A DNA stretch of 64,000 nucleotides. Origin: Serilophus lunatus (lineage: Eukaryota > Chordata > Aves > Passeriformes > Eurylaimidae). Positions 1-13,650 of the stretch are shown here, piece after piece (the stretch's first letter is position 1; every line of letters starts with the position of its first letter). The stretch lies in contig VXBA01003135.1 of assembly GCA_013399895.1 (NCBI GenBank), positions 1,133,553-1,197,552 of the forward strand, written 5' to 3'. The position numbers and the translations under genes are program-made. The notes under the pieces are model-generated. The model was given only the letters and a program-made list of their open reading frames with translations. It did no database searches and was not told where the DNA came from.

Positions 1-2859
1 GCATGTATATTAACAATCTGATCCAATGATATGCCTTTCCAAAAATCTCCCATTCTAATTAGGTTTGCCAAGCCTCACTCCTCCATGAAAATACAAGTAA
101 AGCTCTTAATATTCGGTTCAATCAGGAGACTGATGGAAGGAAAATCTTTAGAGGGGGCAGAAAGTTGACAAGGATAAGTTTTAGAGAGGAACTTAAATAT
201 TGTGTTCTTTTCAGTTTTTCTTTATTAAATAGCTCTGCCAGTGTGAGTGGGTTCTTGATGTACTGCACATTCTTTGCTTAGGAATTATTTAGTATTAATT
301 TTTAATTAATTAGCATTATCCATCTCTGCTCCTATTAAAGTCAGCATATGAATAAATATTTTAAAGGAGAAAAAAAATCAAACCTCAAGTATTTCCTCAT
401 TAAAGAGCTGCAAGGGGGCAAAAACAAACAATGGAAGGGTACAAGAATTGTTCTTCAGTGCATCCCTCTGCAGTAAAACACAAGGATGATGGAGCTGCCA
501 GCACAAATCATATTTCTGTGATTGCTGCCTAAACTAAGGTGTCTTATGGGGGTGGGTAAAAGGAGCTTAAAGGAGATCTTCAATTTACAATACTTACAGA
601 ACAAATTCCCTAGAAAAATTACTCATCCAATTACCAAGTCTTTGTAAATAAGACTGGCAGCACACTACAGGCTATGTAGAAATTAGATTTCTAGTTCTGT
701 GAACAATTTGAGGTTTTGATTTGGGGCATGCTCTCACCCTGCCCTGTTCCCGCTCGTTTCTTCTCACTGTTCCATCTCCCCACAGGGAGCCTAGAATGGT
801 CCTTGAAGGGGTCTCTGTGACAGCCATATAGATAAATCACTGAAATTCCAGCCCCTCAGTGCCCTTGGCTGCTGGTCACAGAGGGGTTGAACCACAGCAC
901 TCCCTAGACCCAGCCAATGAGGAACCCCACAAAGGTGGTGCCTCACTGAGCTCCCCAAACTCACCAGCTACAGAGGAGAACAGAGCTTTCCCAAGGGAGA
1001 CAGGTCATCTGGAGCAGGTGGGATGCAGGGTTACCAAACCCCAAGGATCCTCAAATCTTCTTTATTTCAACTGTCTAATGCAGGAACTGGACAGGGCAAG
1101 GGATAAAGCAGGAAATTGTTGGCCTGTCTGGTTTCTCTCAAATGTTTCGTTGGAAACATGTCCAGATTTTAGCTAGAGACACAGAAAAATGTAGCTATGT
1201 CACTAAGTATTACAGATTGGTCCATCTCAAATATTAACACATGAATTCATCTCCTTTATGGAAACTTAAATTACCCTTTTGTTCCCATAAATCCAACAGA
1301 TGATTCAATCAATGGTAACATGTGTCCCAAGTAACCCCAGGTCCTGAATTTCCAGCTTCACTGAGAGAATCAGCTGTGGGATTAGGCTTCAGAGAGATTT
1401 ATTACAGACAGAAAAATGTTACTAAACAATACTCTACAGAGTTTCCAAGAGTCATCTGATATTCTTGTACCATTTAATAGCCTGATTGTTACTGCTACCG
1501 TTTTTCCTGTGGTGCAATGTTCTTTCACAGATCACAGTATCCTATATTTAAATACTGTCCTAAAATACTTAATCTCAAAACATTATTCAATTCCTTTTCT
1601 CTTCATGACCTGCCCCTCTCCCTGTCTACTATATGCAAACCAGCAGTGCTGGAATAGGACAGTCTCTGAAAGGAACAACTGTATAATTTGTTTCCATGAT
1701 GCAGTTGGTAATTTGCATCACAAAAGTAGTAGATCTCTCAGAAATGTTCCACAAATCTGACGTTAGAAATGCTCTCTGCAATATATTTCAGGACTAATTT
1801 CAGTGACAACCCTTTTGAAGGAAAAAGGCCTTCTATTAGTGCTCATAATGTGAAACAGTGATATCAGAAACTATGAATAAATTAATGACCCCTTCCATGG
1901 GATATTTGAAATTCATATTTTGATAGAGTTATGCCTATTAACTGAAAAATAATACACCAATTTGCAATCCTATCATTATTTGTATGAACTATGGGAAGCC
2001 CTCGGTATACAGAAGTTCTCCAGTAGCATTTACAGCACAAAACACAGTTAAGCATTTTTGTGAATTGAAGTCGTGACCCTGTAAGATGCTGAGGGACAGA
2101 ACTGCTACTGAAGTATTTTTCTCATGGTATATTACAGCAAAAAGCACCTAATATGCCTGCATGCATCCCCCTTTCTTTGTGAATAGTTATGCAATATGAT
2201 TTACAAACAAGACATGATCCTTACTACATCTAGAAAGTTCATTTTTATCATTTTCATTTTATATTTGAGCAGGCATGGTACTGGGGAATAGGAGTTTGCC
2301 TGAAATGTAACTCTTCTGGTGAATAAACTTAGGCAAAAATTGCCTCTTTTCAAGTCTTTCCGATTTTATTGAAGAACAATTTTTTTGATAGATTACCATT
2401 TTTCTCTGAAGTGTAACAAACCGCCCCTTATGGAACAAAACTTTGCTATCCCCAAAATAATAATATTCCATGAGAATGCTTGTCTGTCTCTTGATGGGTT
2501 TATGGAAAAACAGATGACTGGAGGCTCTGGGGGAAAAAAAAGGACTTTTTCTTTGAAGTAATAGATGAGATGGATTCTATGTACAATTGCAAAAAGATTT
2601 TTAAAATGCACATAATGAATTTTGCGGTTTGTAAAGTCCTGACTCTGTGAATGATAATTAGTTTATGTATAAATCATATTCAGAAATATTTATGATGAAA
2701 CTTCCGCTCAAAATAAAATAGACAAATGTCTTTAACTTAATGAAATTGCATAGTAAATTATTTCCAAGAACATTCCAATGTCAAGGTAACTCACTTAATT
2801 ATCCATTATCATAGAAATGTAGACATAATGTTAATTAAAATGAAGGGGCAAAACCATTT
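1..2859. other. AT-rich noncoding sequence, no gene recognised
   Basis: Mostly AT-rich single-copy sequence with runs such as the TTAATTAATTAG stretch near 300. A slightly GC-richer patch at about 850-1160 stays open for 105 codons on the plus strand, but the predicted peptide has no recognisable domain and no splice or promoter context. I see no repeat family I can name here. Confidence 0.6.
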
Positions 2860-3230
2860 CCATTTTTTATTAAGATCCATCGGCCTCCCGAACAGCTATT
2901 AGCTTTGCTGTCAGGGTGAGGTGGAGGACAAAATTTGCCCTGCTGGGGAGACCACTGCAAGCTGATTTCAACAGCTTAGGAGCTGCAATGTCGTAATGAG
3001 AGGCAATTGAGAAACTATGTGCGAGCCCTCGGTATTGACAGCTCACAGGAAGCCTTTGAGCAGGACCATTATTCCTGCAGTGTACTTGGAGCTGCAGTGC
3101 ACAGTCACCTCAAACAAGGAACAGAATTATCCCTGCTTGCAGCTGGGAATACAAATACACCTGCATGCTGTCGCCAGGGCTAAGGGACACTCTGCAAACA
3201 AAGTCTTCCAGCAATGTACTTGTCTTAGTT
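2860..3230. promoter_or_regulatory. Candidate conserved noncoding element
   Basis: About 370 bp that differs in texture from its AT-rich flanks. It is balanced in composition, free of homopolymers, and retains isolated CpGs (for example near 2881, 2888, 2992 and 3021). It also contains several CAGCT/AGCTG E-box-like cores and TAAT-type homeodomain cores. Such mosaics are typical of vertebrate developmental enhancers, but no alignment was possible. The short plus-strand frame across it shows no known domain. Inference only. Confidence 0.3.
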
Positions 3231-5488
3231 CAAATTTGGTCAGATTTATTACAGAACCTTCACTGCCACATATTTATTTTAGGACTGGATTATCACATGC
3301 TGTAAGAAATTTTACCTTCAGGGCTAAACAGTGTAGATGAAGGAGAGTGGCAGGCCCATGGACATCAGAACATGCATGATACAGTTCTGGTTCAAGTCAA
3401 CAACTTCGACTAAAGGAGCAGTAGGAATAAAATGGCAATTTGGGGAAATTTCTGGTTTACCTTGGGTCTGTACATTCAAATACAGCTCCAGAGAAGATGA
3501 CTTCTGCCCTTGTCTAATATTGCTTTTATAAGTCAGCAACCAACTATTGCAAATCAGCTGCAGACTCAGAACACAAACAGAGCTCTCCCCACGACACAGC
3601 CCTACCCCAATGTGTCAAATAGGAGCTAAAGCAACAAACCAGTGCTACTGCTTTAACTCTGCTGGCATTCTGCACACTTTATTCTTCAAATATATATTTA
3701 TCTAAAGAAGTTGGTGACATTATTTCACAAAAAACATGTATGTTTGGGACAGATGCCTGTATAATTCTGGTTTACTTCATCTTTTTTTTTTTGTGCTATT
3801 TAATGACTTTTAAAAAGCTGCAAATAGCGTGACTTATGGGGTTTTTAGTAAAACACTTAAGTGGTTTGAATTATTAGGGCAACAGCAGTCAATCTTGTGA
3901 AAAAATATATATTGCAAAGAATGAAATTCAGCAATTTTTATTTTGTTCCACACTGTTTTATCCTTGAATCATTCTATTAGTCCAGAATCAACTTCAGATT
4001 GCTACTGTTATTTCCTGATTTCTAGTTTTCAAGGTATACACTGAAAAATGAAATAAAAGGAAACACTGATGTGGATAGTAGGAACTAATCCTAGTGAAAT
4101 CATTGTTAATGCCAACCCTTCTGTACTGAAGATTATTGCCATTCAAAAATTTAAGGTATGTATGTTTCATTTTGGTTTTTACTGTAACAGTTAATTTGAA
4201 ATATGTCAATGAACACCATAGGGAACTGCTATATACCACATTATTTTACAGTAAATACTGTGTTATATCTAAAAGTGTTTTAAAGATGTCCCATTTAATT
4301 TTTTGTCATAAAGCACATCTCCACTTTATCACATTTTATTGCCAGACCAGCTAAAACCCTGCTCACCTTCTACATTAATACCACTGTTAACATCACTAGG
4401 GATTTTCTAAGTGTTTCATGTAATTTAAAACATATATTACCTCCTTCAGACCTTTGAATGGTGAATTATAATTGCTTTAATAATTTAGAATGACATAAAA
4501 ATGAATCTAAGGTAATAACCAGCTGCATATTACCTACTACATATTGCACTTTAAAAGTAATCAGGGATAGATTAATTAACAAAATCTTTTTTTCTGACAA
4601 AAAAGGCAAAGTTGCTGGCAATAGGAAGATTCTCTAGAGTGTACTAATATTTCCAAATTTTTTGAATAATCCTTTTCCATATTCCTAATAACACTGAGAT
4701 ACTCCAAGAAAATTCAGTGTATCATTGTAAGCTTCTAAATGCCTAAACCTCTCAAGTTTAATTCAGAATTACTCTTCACCATTATCTTAGAAAAGCTGGA
4801 GTTTAGGGGGTTTTGTTTAATCAAGAAAATCAGTTTTCTGCTTACCCTAGAATTAGCTTATGGTTTGTTTTGGATTTTTTTCCCCCTGCTTTTGTAGTTA
4901 ACCAATTGCCTGGATTCAATTTAGAATTCTGCTAAAATAAGAAGAGGATGGGGATAATTTTGTAGTGCAGCACTAAACATAGTGTTAAAAAAAATAAACC
5001 TGTACACAAAACAATTTCAAGGATTTGAATGCTACTATGCTGCTGAATATAACTTAAGTTAGTGCTAAAAATTTTCTACATTTCAACATGCAAGCAGCAC
5101 AGTTTTAGCACATGGACTGCCTTGGAATGTGTAGGAAAACACATCAATAAACATGGAAATCCGAGCTAGACGTGCAAGAATTAAAAGAATGCTAAGGAAA
5201 TTTATCCCAACTCTCCTCATTCCTGTTGAGGACATTTGTTAAGCTAACAACATGCCTGGCTTGGTAGGAAGGATATGTCCTATCCTCTCTTTTTTCCCAG
5301 GAATCCCATGATGCCTGAGGAGGTAAAGCAACAATTATATCCCAAGTACCCGGGACAACTTCCAGGGCACCTCAAGGGCTCCCTCATCAGCCACCTCCCA
5401 GTCCAACTAGATTTCACATCTGGACAGCTGCAAGGCAACCTCTGTGTGTTCAGAAACCTCTGTGATCAGGGAAAACCAATACTTTTCG
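3231..5488. other. AT-rich noncoding sequence
   Basis: Short frames on both strands only, with no recognisable exon or named repeat. The 5275-5488 part becomes GC-richer toward the CpG-bearing block that follows and may belong to the same unit. Confidence 0.55.
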
Positions 5489-5883
5489 CCCCCCCTTATG
5501 AGATTTGTGCACTATTACATCTCTGATAATCAAGTTGAGCACGTCTGAAGGATTCTCGCAATACTGTCCTTAGGCCCGCAATTTGTACAGTCTGTTTCCA
5601 TGGTTACCCCACAGGCCATATTGCAAAACCGCCGCAGTAAAACAATTGGAACGATGAGCCAACTTAGTGCTACACAAGCCGCTGCACATCTAATGCTCTT
5701 GCCTCTCCTTTCCCCTCCCAGCTCACAAAGCTCTTGGATTTCCTGTGGTACGCCGGCTCTTAAGGCAGGCAAACACCTCTTTTATTGAATGCCCAATTAT
5801 TGGACAAATTTCTTATCCCCCCCAAGTAACATCACAACTCCTGTACACAGCTAACAGTAAGGTACCATTGTTACTATAGTAAC
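5489..5883. other. CpG-retaining block, possible degraded LTR on the minus strand
   Basis: Reading by eye I count about ten CpGs between roughly 5489 and 5760, against a nearly CpG-free background. On the minus strand there is an AATAAA signal (complement near 5783-5788) followed about 30 bases later by a GC-rich CpG-bearing segment, an arrangement like the R/U5 part of a retroviral LTR. The block ends in a perfect 14-bp palindrome at 5870-5883. I cannot name a family. A conserved regulatory element with an RFX-type site is the main alternative. Confidence 0.3.
5870..5883. repeat. 14-bp perfect palindrome, RFX X-box-like
   Basis: GTTACTATAGTAAC is its own reverse complement. The GTTAC...GTAAC arrangement resembles the symmetric X-box bound by RFX factors (GTTRCC-N-GGYAAC), though the inner bases deviate. 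A second half-site-like GGTTACC lies near 5602. Binding is inference. Confidence 0.4.
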
Positions 5884-8800
5884 GTTATTCTAGGAATAAA
5901 CAACACAATATTGCTTCTGATTCCTTTCAACAAATAAAACAAAAAACCTGAGCACACTCTGGATTAATGACATTATTTATTTAGAAGGCTTCATAGATTG
6001 TTATTTATATTCAAAACCACTAGCTGGTTTTGGTACAGCATTCTGTCTTCTCAGAGTAATCAGGGCTACATGGAATAAACAACACATGCTGGTTGCACTA
6101 GAGCTATGATGTCATCTGTCAGAAGGTCAGGACTGACAGTGCTAAATTGATGGAAAAACATGTCACACACCTTGAGGGCATCAACAGGCTTTAAGGGTTC
6201 TGAGCCCACCTGGGACTAACAGCCAGGGGCCAAGAGCTCCCTTAGCTCAGGCCCTTGGCTCTAACTCTTGCTTGTGCAGATAAGGCTGACAACAAGGTGC
6301 CAAATGCCTCCTTACATTTTTGATTATAATAGAAATTATTCTTAGATGTGAAAGAATATCCTAGGGGAAGTTCTGCTTTAAATGCAATTGCAGAATTCTA
6401 TTTGCAGATACCAGGCACTCCTGAACTGCCTAAAACCAAATCAAAATAAGAAAGAAAACACAAAAAACCAACTCTGTTATGGGCTCTGTGTAGGACAATG
6501 CTTCCCTGGAAAATCAAATCCCATGAGCCAAATCACCTGTGTCTGCCCAGGTCATGAAAGGAGTCTTCAAGTGTGCTGCAGTCCAGGCAGACCAGGCAAG
6601 ACCTCTCAAAAACACTCTCTGCTGATTCTTACACACTGCTTGGGCCATGCTCTGTGTGACCACATGATCTTAAACTACTGACAGAGCATCCTGGGCTGGG
6701 GAGCTCCTGGACACCACACAGATCTGAGGACTGAAGAGCACAACACACACAGGAACAAACCTCATCCCCAGCCACGCCACAACTGTCATTGTAGGAACAA
6801 CTGGAATTTTGTATTTAAATCAGCATAAGTGCCATGACTTTTGCCAAAATTCCTGCACCGATAAAGTAGAATTTAATAGAAATGGTAGGCTGGAAAAAAA
6901 TTATACCATTATCATTCACAGTGTTTAACTGAGATTTAGTTTAGATGAGGATGATAAAAACCCGAGAAATCATGGTCAATTGTGATAAGAAATTCACCAC
7001 GGATGAGTCATCAGTTATTATGCAACCAAAACTACTCTCAGCATACTAATGGTATGAACAGTACAAGATGGCCACTTTTACAGCAATTCTAATTTTTGTG
7101 TTTTGTTGTGTGTTATCTGCATATGTCTGATCTGTTTTTATCCCTCTTAATCCTGTGCAAAAAGGGGAGGTTCACCCTCAGGCAAACTCAAGTCTCTTAA
7201 AAAACACATTACTTTTTTTCCACATGAGAGAACACATTGACAGACAGACATCACCTTCACTATGGTCAAACAGCTACTGCACTTTCTAAATAGCATCTGT
7301 TTCACACAAATATGCAAATGGAAATTAGGCAGTTTCATACACAACTTTTCAGAAGACCAGGTAAGTGTAGCAAGTTCTGTTTGCAGGGCTTTCTGCAACA
7401 AATCCTCTCTGCCCACAGTACAAGGAATAGAATGAAAAATCTCACAGATAATGAATTAATGTTTCAGACAGCTGTGATAAAACCACTGAGGAATTTGCAC
7501 TGAGTATATTGTGATCACATACTGAAAGTGATTGTAGTCTAAATATGACCCACTGGACTCCAGCACAAGTGTCAGAATCCCCTCAATTATTGAATCATGT
7601 TTCCCGGTAAATCACAGCAATGCAAAGGACATCAGACAAGCTCTGCAAGGCATATAAAACAGTTTTTCTACATATTACTGCTCAACATGGGTCAAATTTT
7701 TCTCCCCTGAAAGGCTACAACTCATTTGCAAGGTGCAAAAACAGTCGCAATTGCAAGATGCTCCAGGAAGAAAGCAAGATACAAACTGGATCTAAGGCAG
7801 TTAAACTCATGGAAAAGCGTCTCACCCTGAAACATGTCAAATCAGGTCACTATAATCTTCCAAATTGTTTCTTCCTTAAAAACAAAGTTATGAAAATTTT
7901 AAATTCTCACATAATATTCCAATTTGGAATGACAGATGGTCAAAACATTTGATGCTTCCTCAGAACTTCTGATATGTTGTTAAACATAAGTTCAGTATAT
8001 TGAGGAAGACAGGTCTTGAAGGAATAATACATTGAGGGTTTTGTAGTGAAAGCAGAGGCTGATCAAAACCACCACAAAATCCAATTACTTTTGGACTGCT
8101 GCAACGTTTCAGTCCTTTTTAAATATTTCCGAAGTCTGAAATTTCAAGTTGATGCTCTTTTAAAAGAGGCAAAAGAAAGGTGTTGAGTTTTGGAGTGTCA
8201 AATCAACTTCTCTTTTTTAATTGCAAAAACACTAATATCATCATCTTTGTCAGCTTTTCAACTCTCAGTTTGCAACTCGACAAAGATGTGTCCTAAAGCT
8301 GAGGGGAACAAATGTGGCCAAATAATAAAAGTGCTGTAAAAAAAACAGTACTTGTGAACTGTTAAGCAAATTAAATTATATCAGCTTTCATGTCTAATTC
8401 CAGAAGTCATTCTATCCCTCCACATGAAGAAGGTGAATAAGAAAGCTATATTCAGGAAAGGTACAAGAGAGCTTTGACATCCCAGCAGATCAAAGGCACC
8501 AGGGATCCTCACCACAGGCAAGATTATGGTAAAGGCAAATGAAACACAACCCAAAATACACATTTCAAATAACACTTGCTTATCTCCCTTTCATTAAAGC
8601 AAATCTTCACTTTCTCCATCTTTGACATGTTTCTAAATCCTTTTAAACCCAAAAGGACTAGTCTATGTTCTGCCAAATCATTTCTGCATTTTCATTCAAA
8701 GTCAAGTTCTTGATGCAATAATTATCACTGAAAAATATCTTTATTGTTCAAATTTTCCCATTAAGAATAAAAAAATCACAAATAAGAGGCATGATAAGGC

Positions 8801-10989
8801 ATGGATTTGTCTGTCTTCAATGAAATGAACAGTTTGTAACTCAGGAAAGGTGATGACACTAATAAAGTATAAAGGCCTTCATGAGTGTGATTTATCTTGC
8901 ATGTCATAACTAGTGATTAGGTATCCTACATGGAAGTAAAATAAGTTTTTTCATCTTATTGTTGTGAATTATGTTCAACCTGATGCAAAGTCATGTGCTA
9001 TAAAAGCATTAGGCCATGATGAGAAAGCATTTTTAAACAACAGACACGGCATGATTACAGCAGGAAGCAAGAGAGGCCATGGACCAATTTACAGTGCTCC
9101 TTATGCCAAGGAAAAATGGAACATTTCACTCACCACCTGCACTCACCCTGCCCAAATTGACAAGGTCACATCCACTGGCCTAACACCACGTTAGGAGTTA
9201 ACATGAAAGAGAGCAAGGAAATGCAATCATTAATGTGGAGCTTATACTACTAAACAAATAATACTAATAAAGTTTGTTTATCTGTTGTAAAACAAATGCT
9301 GCCTGAAATCACTTAGAATTATCCTATAAAAAGTGTCAAAACTTGGCTTTAAAGATATCCTAATCTGATTTTAACTTTTCTAACAATAAAGAATTCTCCA
9401 CAAACTTCTTGAAAGATTCACCCAAATGACTAACTACATTTATATCTGGAAAATCTACCTTTTTTTTTCCCCCCCAAAATTAACTCCTCCTGTTTCAACT
9501 TCCTATTAGCAGCCTTCGTGAACCTTTTTTTCTGGTAGACTGGAAAACCTTCATGAGCAAAGTTTTGTTCCTAATGTAGTTACTTCTGATTTGCCATCCC
9601 ATAACCTCCTCCTGGTTAACCTCATCAGATTTTGCTCCTGGAATGTCTCACCTACAATTGAAACTGAAGGGTAATTTAAGTTGGCTGAAAGTAATTACAT
9701 CAGCCAGTCAGAACCATAGCACTAACAAGCCACTTTGTATGAAAAGTCCTGTGGCCCAACTAATGACTACAAGCCCTCCAGGTTTTTTAATTTTGACTCT
9801 AAAGAGAGCTTTGAGTAGAGCAGCACCTCTGTGAACTCTCCTAGGACACAGGTATATTACGCGCTAACTTTGTCACAAAAATCCTCTTTCCTGAAATCCA
9901 GCTTTACTTTTGACTTTGCCAGAAGCTCTTGACTGATCTTACTTTCTCATTAGCTTGTGAAGCTTCCAGTTGTGTAACAGGGTGCATAGTAAAAAATTCC
10001 ACAGTCAAACTGTATGATGACAAATACCAGATACCTGATATTGAAATATTAAAGCAGTTTTATAGTACATTTGTTGTTTTGTAGTATACTTTATCACCAT
10101 GCTGCAATCTCTGTTTTCAGAGCAGTTCATCTCATAAACCATAGTATGAAATAACGATGATAAAATCTGCTTGTGTCTGTATTAGGGAATACTTTACTTT
10201 TTCTATCTTTCTTGCTTCACTTCTGTAACTCTGTCACCTTCCTCTCCCTGGCTATCAAATCTGTTCACAGGTATATAGAAATATTACTCTTGGTAAATAT
10301 AATGCAGATTTATTGCTAATTCAGGTGGATTACTTGATGCTATATGGGAAATCCTGTAACATGTTCGATTTTTCTTAGATTTTTACTACAGCACCTCTTG
10401 AAAACATTCAAATATAAGCTGCCAGCACTTGCATATCTCATATATTGTGTATAAATAAATGTTATCCCTTCTCTGTATCTATAAATACATTTTGGTTATG
10501 TCTGCCACGTAACTGCTAATAGAAAATAAGAACATCTCTAGAAATTCCATCAGATCTCAATTGCTTATGAAAGCTGACAATCGATAACTCTTCCTGATAA
10601 ACAGCTATAATCCCCACAGGATTGCTATGCTCATGCTTAATCTCTCTTTGGACCACATGAAGTCTGTGCCTATGTTGGGTTCTAGTGGATCTTCAGACAA
10701 AGAACAGCTCAGAACAGAAGGAAAATGTTTTGAGGTAAACTGCTAAACTTGTACTGCTTCATGAAGTTCCAGAGACCACTTAAAACAAGAGTCCTTTCCC
10801 TTTCCCTTCCTGCACATCCATGAGGGATGGTTTTGATGGTTTTCACAGTTTTCACACCCATCTTCCTTTGGAGCAGTTGGAATTTCCAAGCAGGCAGCTC
10901 TTTGGCAGTTTCTCTGCAATCTCTCCTACATTACTACTCTCTACTAATCCCTCCTATGTCAAAATGTGTGAAATCTAGAGGGATGCAAA
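5884..10989. other. AT-rich noncoding sequence
   Basis: No gene recognised. Two somewhat GC-richer patches (6130-6760 and 8960-9190) have short open frames without recognisable domains. The stretch around 6940-7080 contains a TGAGTCA AP-1-type site and reads like a possible conserved element. I could assign no named transposon. Confidence 0.55.
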
Positions 10990-11400
10990 GGTAAAGGTTA
11001 ATGGTAACCGTGAAGAAAGATAGCATAGGTATCCCCAAAAAATGCCAAGAGCGGAAGTATTTAGGCACATTTATTTCCAAAGGCGAGAACACTAAGAACG
11101 TTAAACCTAACAATGTTACGAACGCCCACGTTGGGACAAAGACGGGCCTCTGTTCTCCTCCGGGCTTCTGTTGTTTCTCCTGCACCCTCTGCTGTATGGA
11201 GGCCTTCAAACATGTGTGCAAAAAGCTTATTTTCTTCCCATAGCAAGGAAAGCTTCTCTGGAATGCAGTGGCAGGAAAACATTTTAACTATTTCTGGGAA
11301 GGTCCCTCTTCTGGGCAGGAGAGAATTCCTAAGAGGAATGAGCCCTAAAACCCCTCAAAATAATCTTGTGGAAAGAGCCTTCTACACTTAGAGTAATTTT
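10990..11400 (-). mobile_element. Possible ERVK-like retroviral remnant (LTR end, primer-site trace)
   Basis: About nine CpGs fall within roughly 170 bp (11009-11170) in a CpG-poor neighbourhood. The string GCCCACGTTGGG at 11124-11135 resembles the complement of the tRNA-Lys primer-binding site that follows the 5' LTR in ERVK-type retroviruses. On that reading, the minus-strand LTR R/U5 would lie to the right (11136-11400) and the leader to the left. Overlapping short frames on both strands here are explained by the GC-richer composition and do not resemble proteins. The match is short and partly decayed, so the call is tentative. Confidence 0.35.
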
Positions 11401-13588
11401 GCCCACTATCAACATACTTTCAACTGTCAACACATATTTTCCTTTTTGGATTTCTATAAAAAAACATTAGCAACGGGAAAATAAAATTGCTATTCACTGG
11501 CACATTACATTCAACTCCATGCTGATACTTACTCAGCAGTCTATTTTTTCCATGAATAAAGAATCTGAGAGACAGAGAGAGATTCCTGACTGGTTCTGAA
11601 ATAATCTTTGAAGAATCTTAAATATTCAGGATTCATAATTGTAATTTTTAATTTTCCTTGCTAAACCTTTTATTCCCACCTTATGCAATGTAATATTAAG
11701 ATATTTGCCAACACACAAACCAGAAAGCATTGGGTGCTACCATTTCTGTAATCTCTGCTGTAAATTCCTGCCACCACAGACCCTTTGGCAGCAGGTGTAT
11801 CAGGAATGCACAGCCCAGCTCTGGCTCTGCACAGCTGCCCAATTTCCCCAAGACTGCTGAGGAAGGGCTATAAGAAAGAGTCTGTAGAGAGAGACAAGGA
11901 AGGTAAAAATTATAGAGACTGAGACTGCTGAATCACAGATTGAAGAGGAAAAATATCTACACAGAAAAGTATAAATCCCTACAGGGGAAAAGAAGAAACA
12001 AAACATGAAGGCCAGTCAGTCCAGGTAGGACAGTCAGGAACAGCTGGGATTCAGGAGCTGTCAGTGCTTCAACTGATGTGAAGAGCAGCTTGGCAGCACT
12101 GTCTGTCTGTCCCAGAGCAGTGGGGACACTTCTCTCATGACTGGTGCCTGCTAGGACAGCAAACACCCTTGAGGGACACCTTAGGAAGAATCAGGATCTT
12201 AATTCTTACTCAAATAAGGTCACTATATACTGTCTATGCTTTGTGTGTCAGCCAGTAAATTGCCTTATAATTTTGGTTTGTATATTGTGTTTTACTTGGA
12301 AATTGTTTGAAGTGGCTTGAGCAAATGAAATCCCCCAAAAATGAGGCATAACAGTTTGTCTCACCCAAGTTACTGGATTTATTAAAAACAGATAGAAGAT
12401 GTTTATTTCCTCACCTACATTTTAAATTTAACAAAAGTTTCTACTTCAAGTTTCACTTTCAGTATAAAATATGTCCTTGTGGAAGCTGTTACAAATGTCA
12501 ACACTTTAAGGAGCATAAATTTATGGTGGCATTGAATTTTAATGGCACTATAAATGTCTATAGTAATGGTGATATATCTATTGTAATAAATTGCTATGGA
12601 GAAATATAAAAATAAATGTAAGATAAAAGGTTGTGTATAAAATATGTTTTTACATACTCTTTAATGATTAAAAATCATAGAAAACTAGAGGTTATAAATC
12701 ACTGAAAACTGCTGTAAGATTTTACATGCTGTTTTACTCATATAACGTACAGACACTCCTTTGGCCAGAAATTGCAGCAACTTTGATGAGAACAACCCAG
12801 ATGATTTTTTTGTTGACTTGAAAAAATCTGTTTGATATGAGAGATCACGGAAATGCTGATATTAATGGCCCTTGTTACTGAAGCCATGCCTGCTATGCAA
12901 GGGAAATTTATGGAATTCTAGCAGCAGCACTTGGCAATGCTTTCTGCCTGCTCTCTTCCCTCTCACAGCTTCCTGTTACTTGTTGCAGCTCATCCCATTT
13001 GGGTTGAGAACTGTTCATTGGACAAAGGAGTGTCCACATTACTGTCAAAGGAAAACTTAAACCCAAGGAATTCACAGACATGCAGAACAGACAGCATTGC
13101 CTCCGTGTAGGTCAAAAGTAGTGCTTGATATAATGAATGATCAGTCTACACCTCCATTAATTCACTGCCTTAAAAACCTTTGTGTCCTTGATTTATTTTA
13201 TTAAAACAGGGGCAGTTGAAAATTATGAGATTGTTCCTTGACAGTCACTGAGGTTGACATCAATAAAAGCTGCTCATCCAGGAATATCAATGGAAAAGGA
13301 AAGGAAAAAAGCAAAAACAAAAGCAAATGGAGCTTGGTCAGGAATTAATACTGTCCAGGCAAACATGCAGATTCCCAGTAAACACTCTAGGCTGGGGTAG
13401 TAGGGAAGGTAGGGAGAAATCAATGTGATTTTTTTAAATCTTTTTCTAAATACATTACAGTAATTTTAAATGTAAAAATCGGGTTTTCTCTAAATTGCAG
13501 TAATAAGATACTCTAAGAATTCACTAATTCCTTCAGACATGAAAACTTACTTGGAATACTGAGCAGTGCTGCTGCAATTTGTGTGAAT

Positions 13589-13650
13589 GGAGATCTGAGG
13601 TAACTGGATGAATCCCTCTCCATGTTTTCTACACAAGGAGATCTGAGGTA
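13589..13650 (+). repeat. 14-bp direct repeat, copies 48 bp apart
   Basis: GGAGATCTGAGGTA occurs at 13589-13602 and again exactly at 13637-13650. The bases between are not otherwise duplicated. Probably a chance or micro-duplication event. Confidence 0.6.

Noticed and set aside
850..1180. Coding exon in the GC-richer patch at the left end
   Set aside because: The 105-codon frame has no recognisable domain, and no convincing splice borders or neighbouring exons were found.
13589..13650. CRISPR-like repeat-spacer pair
   Set aside because: Only two 14-bp copies, in a vertebrate context; no array.
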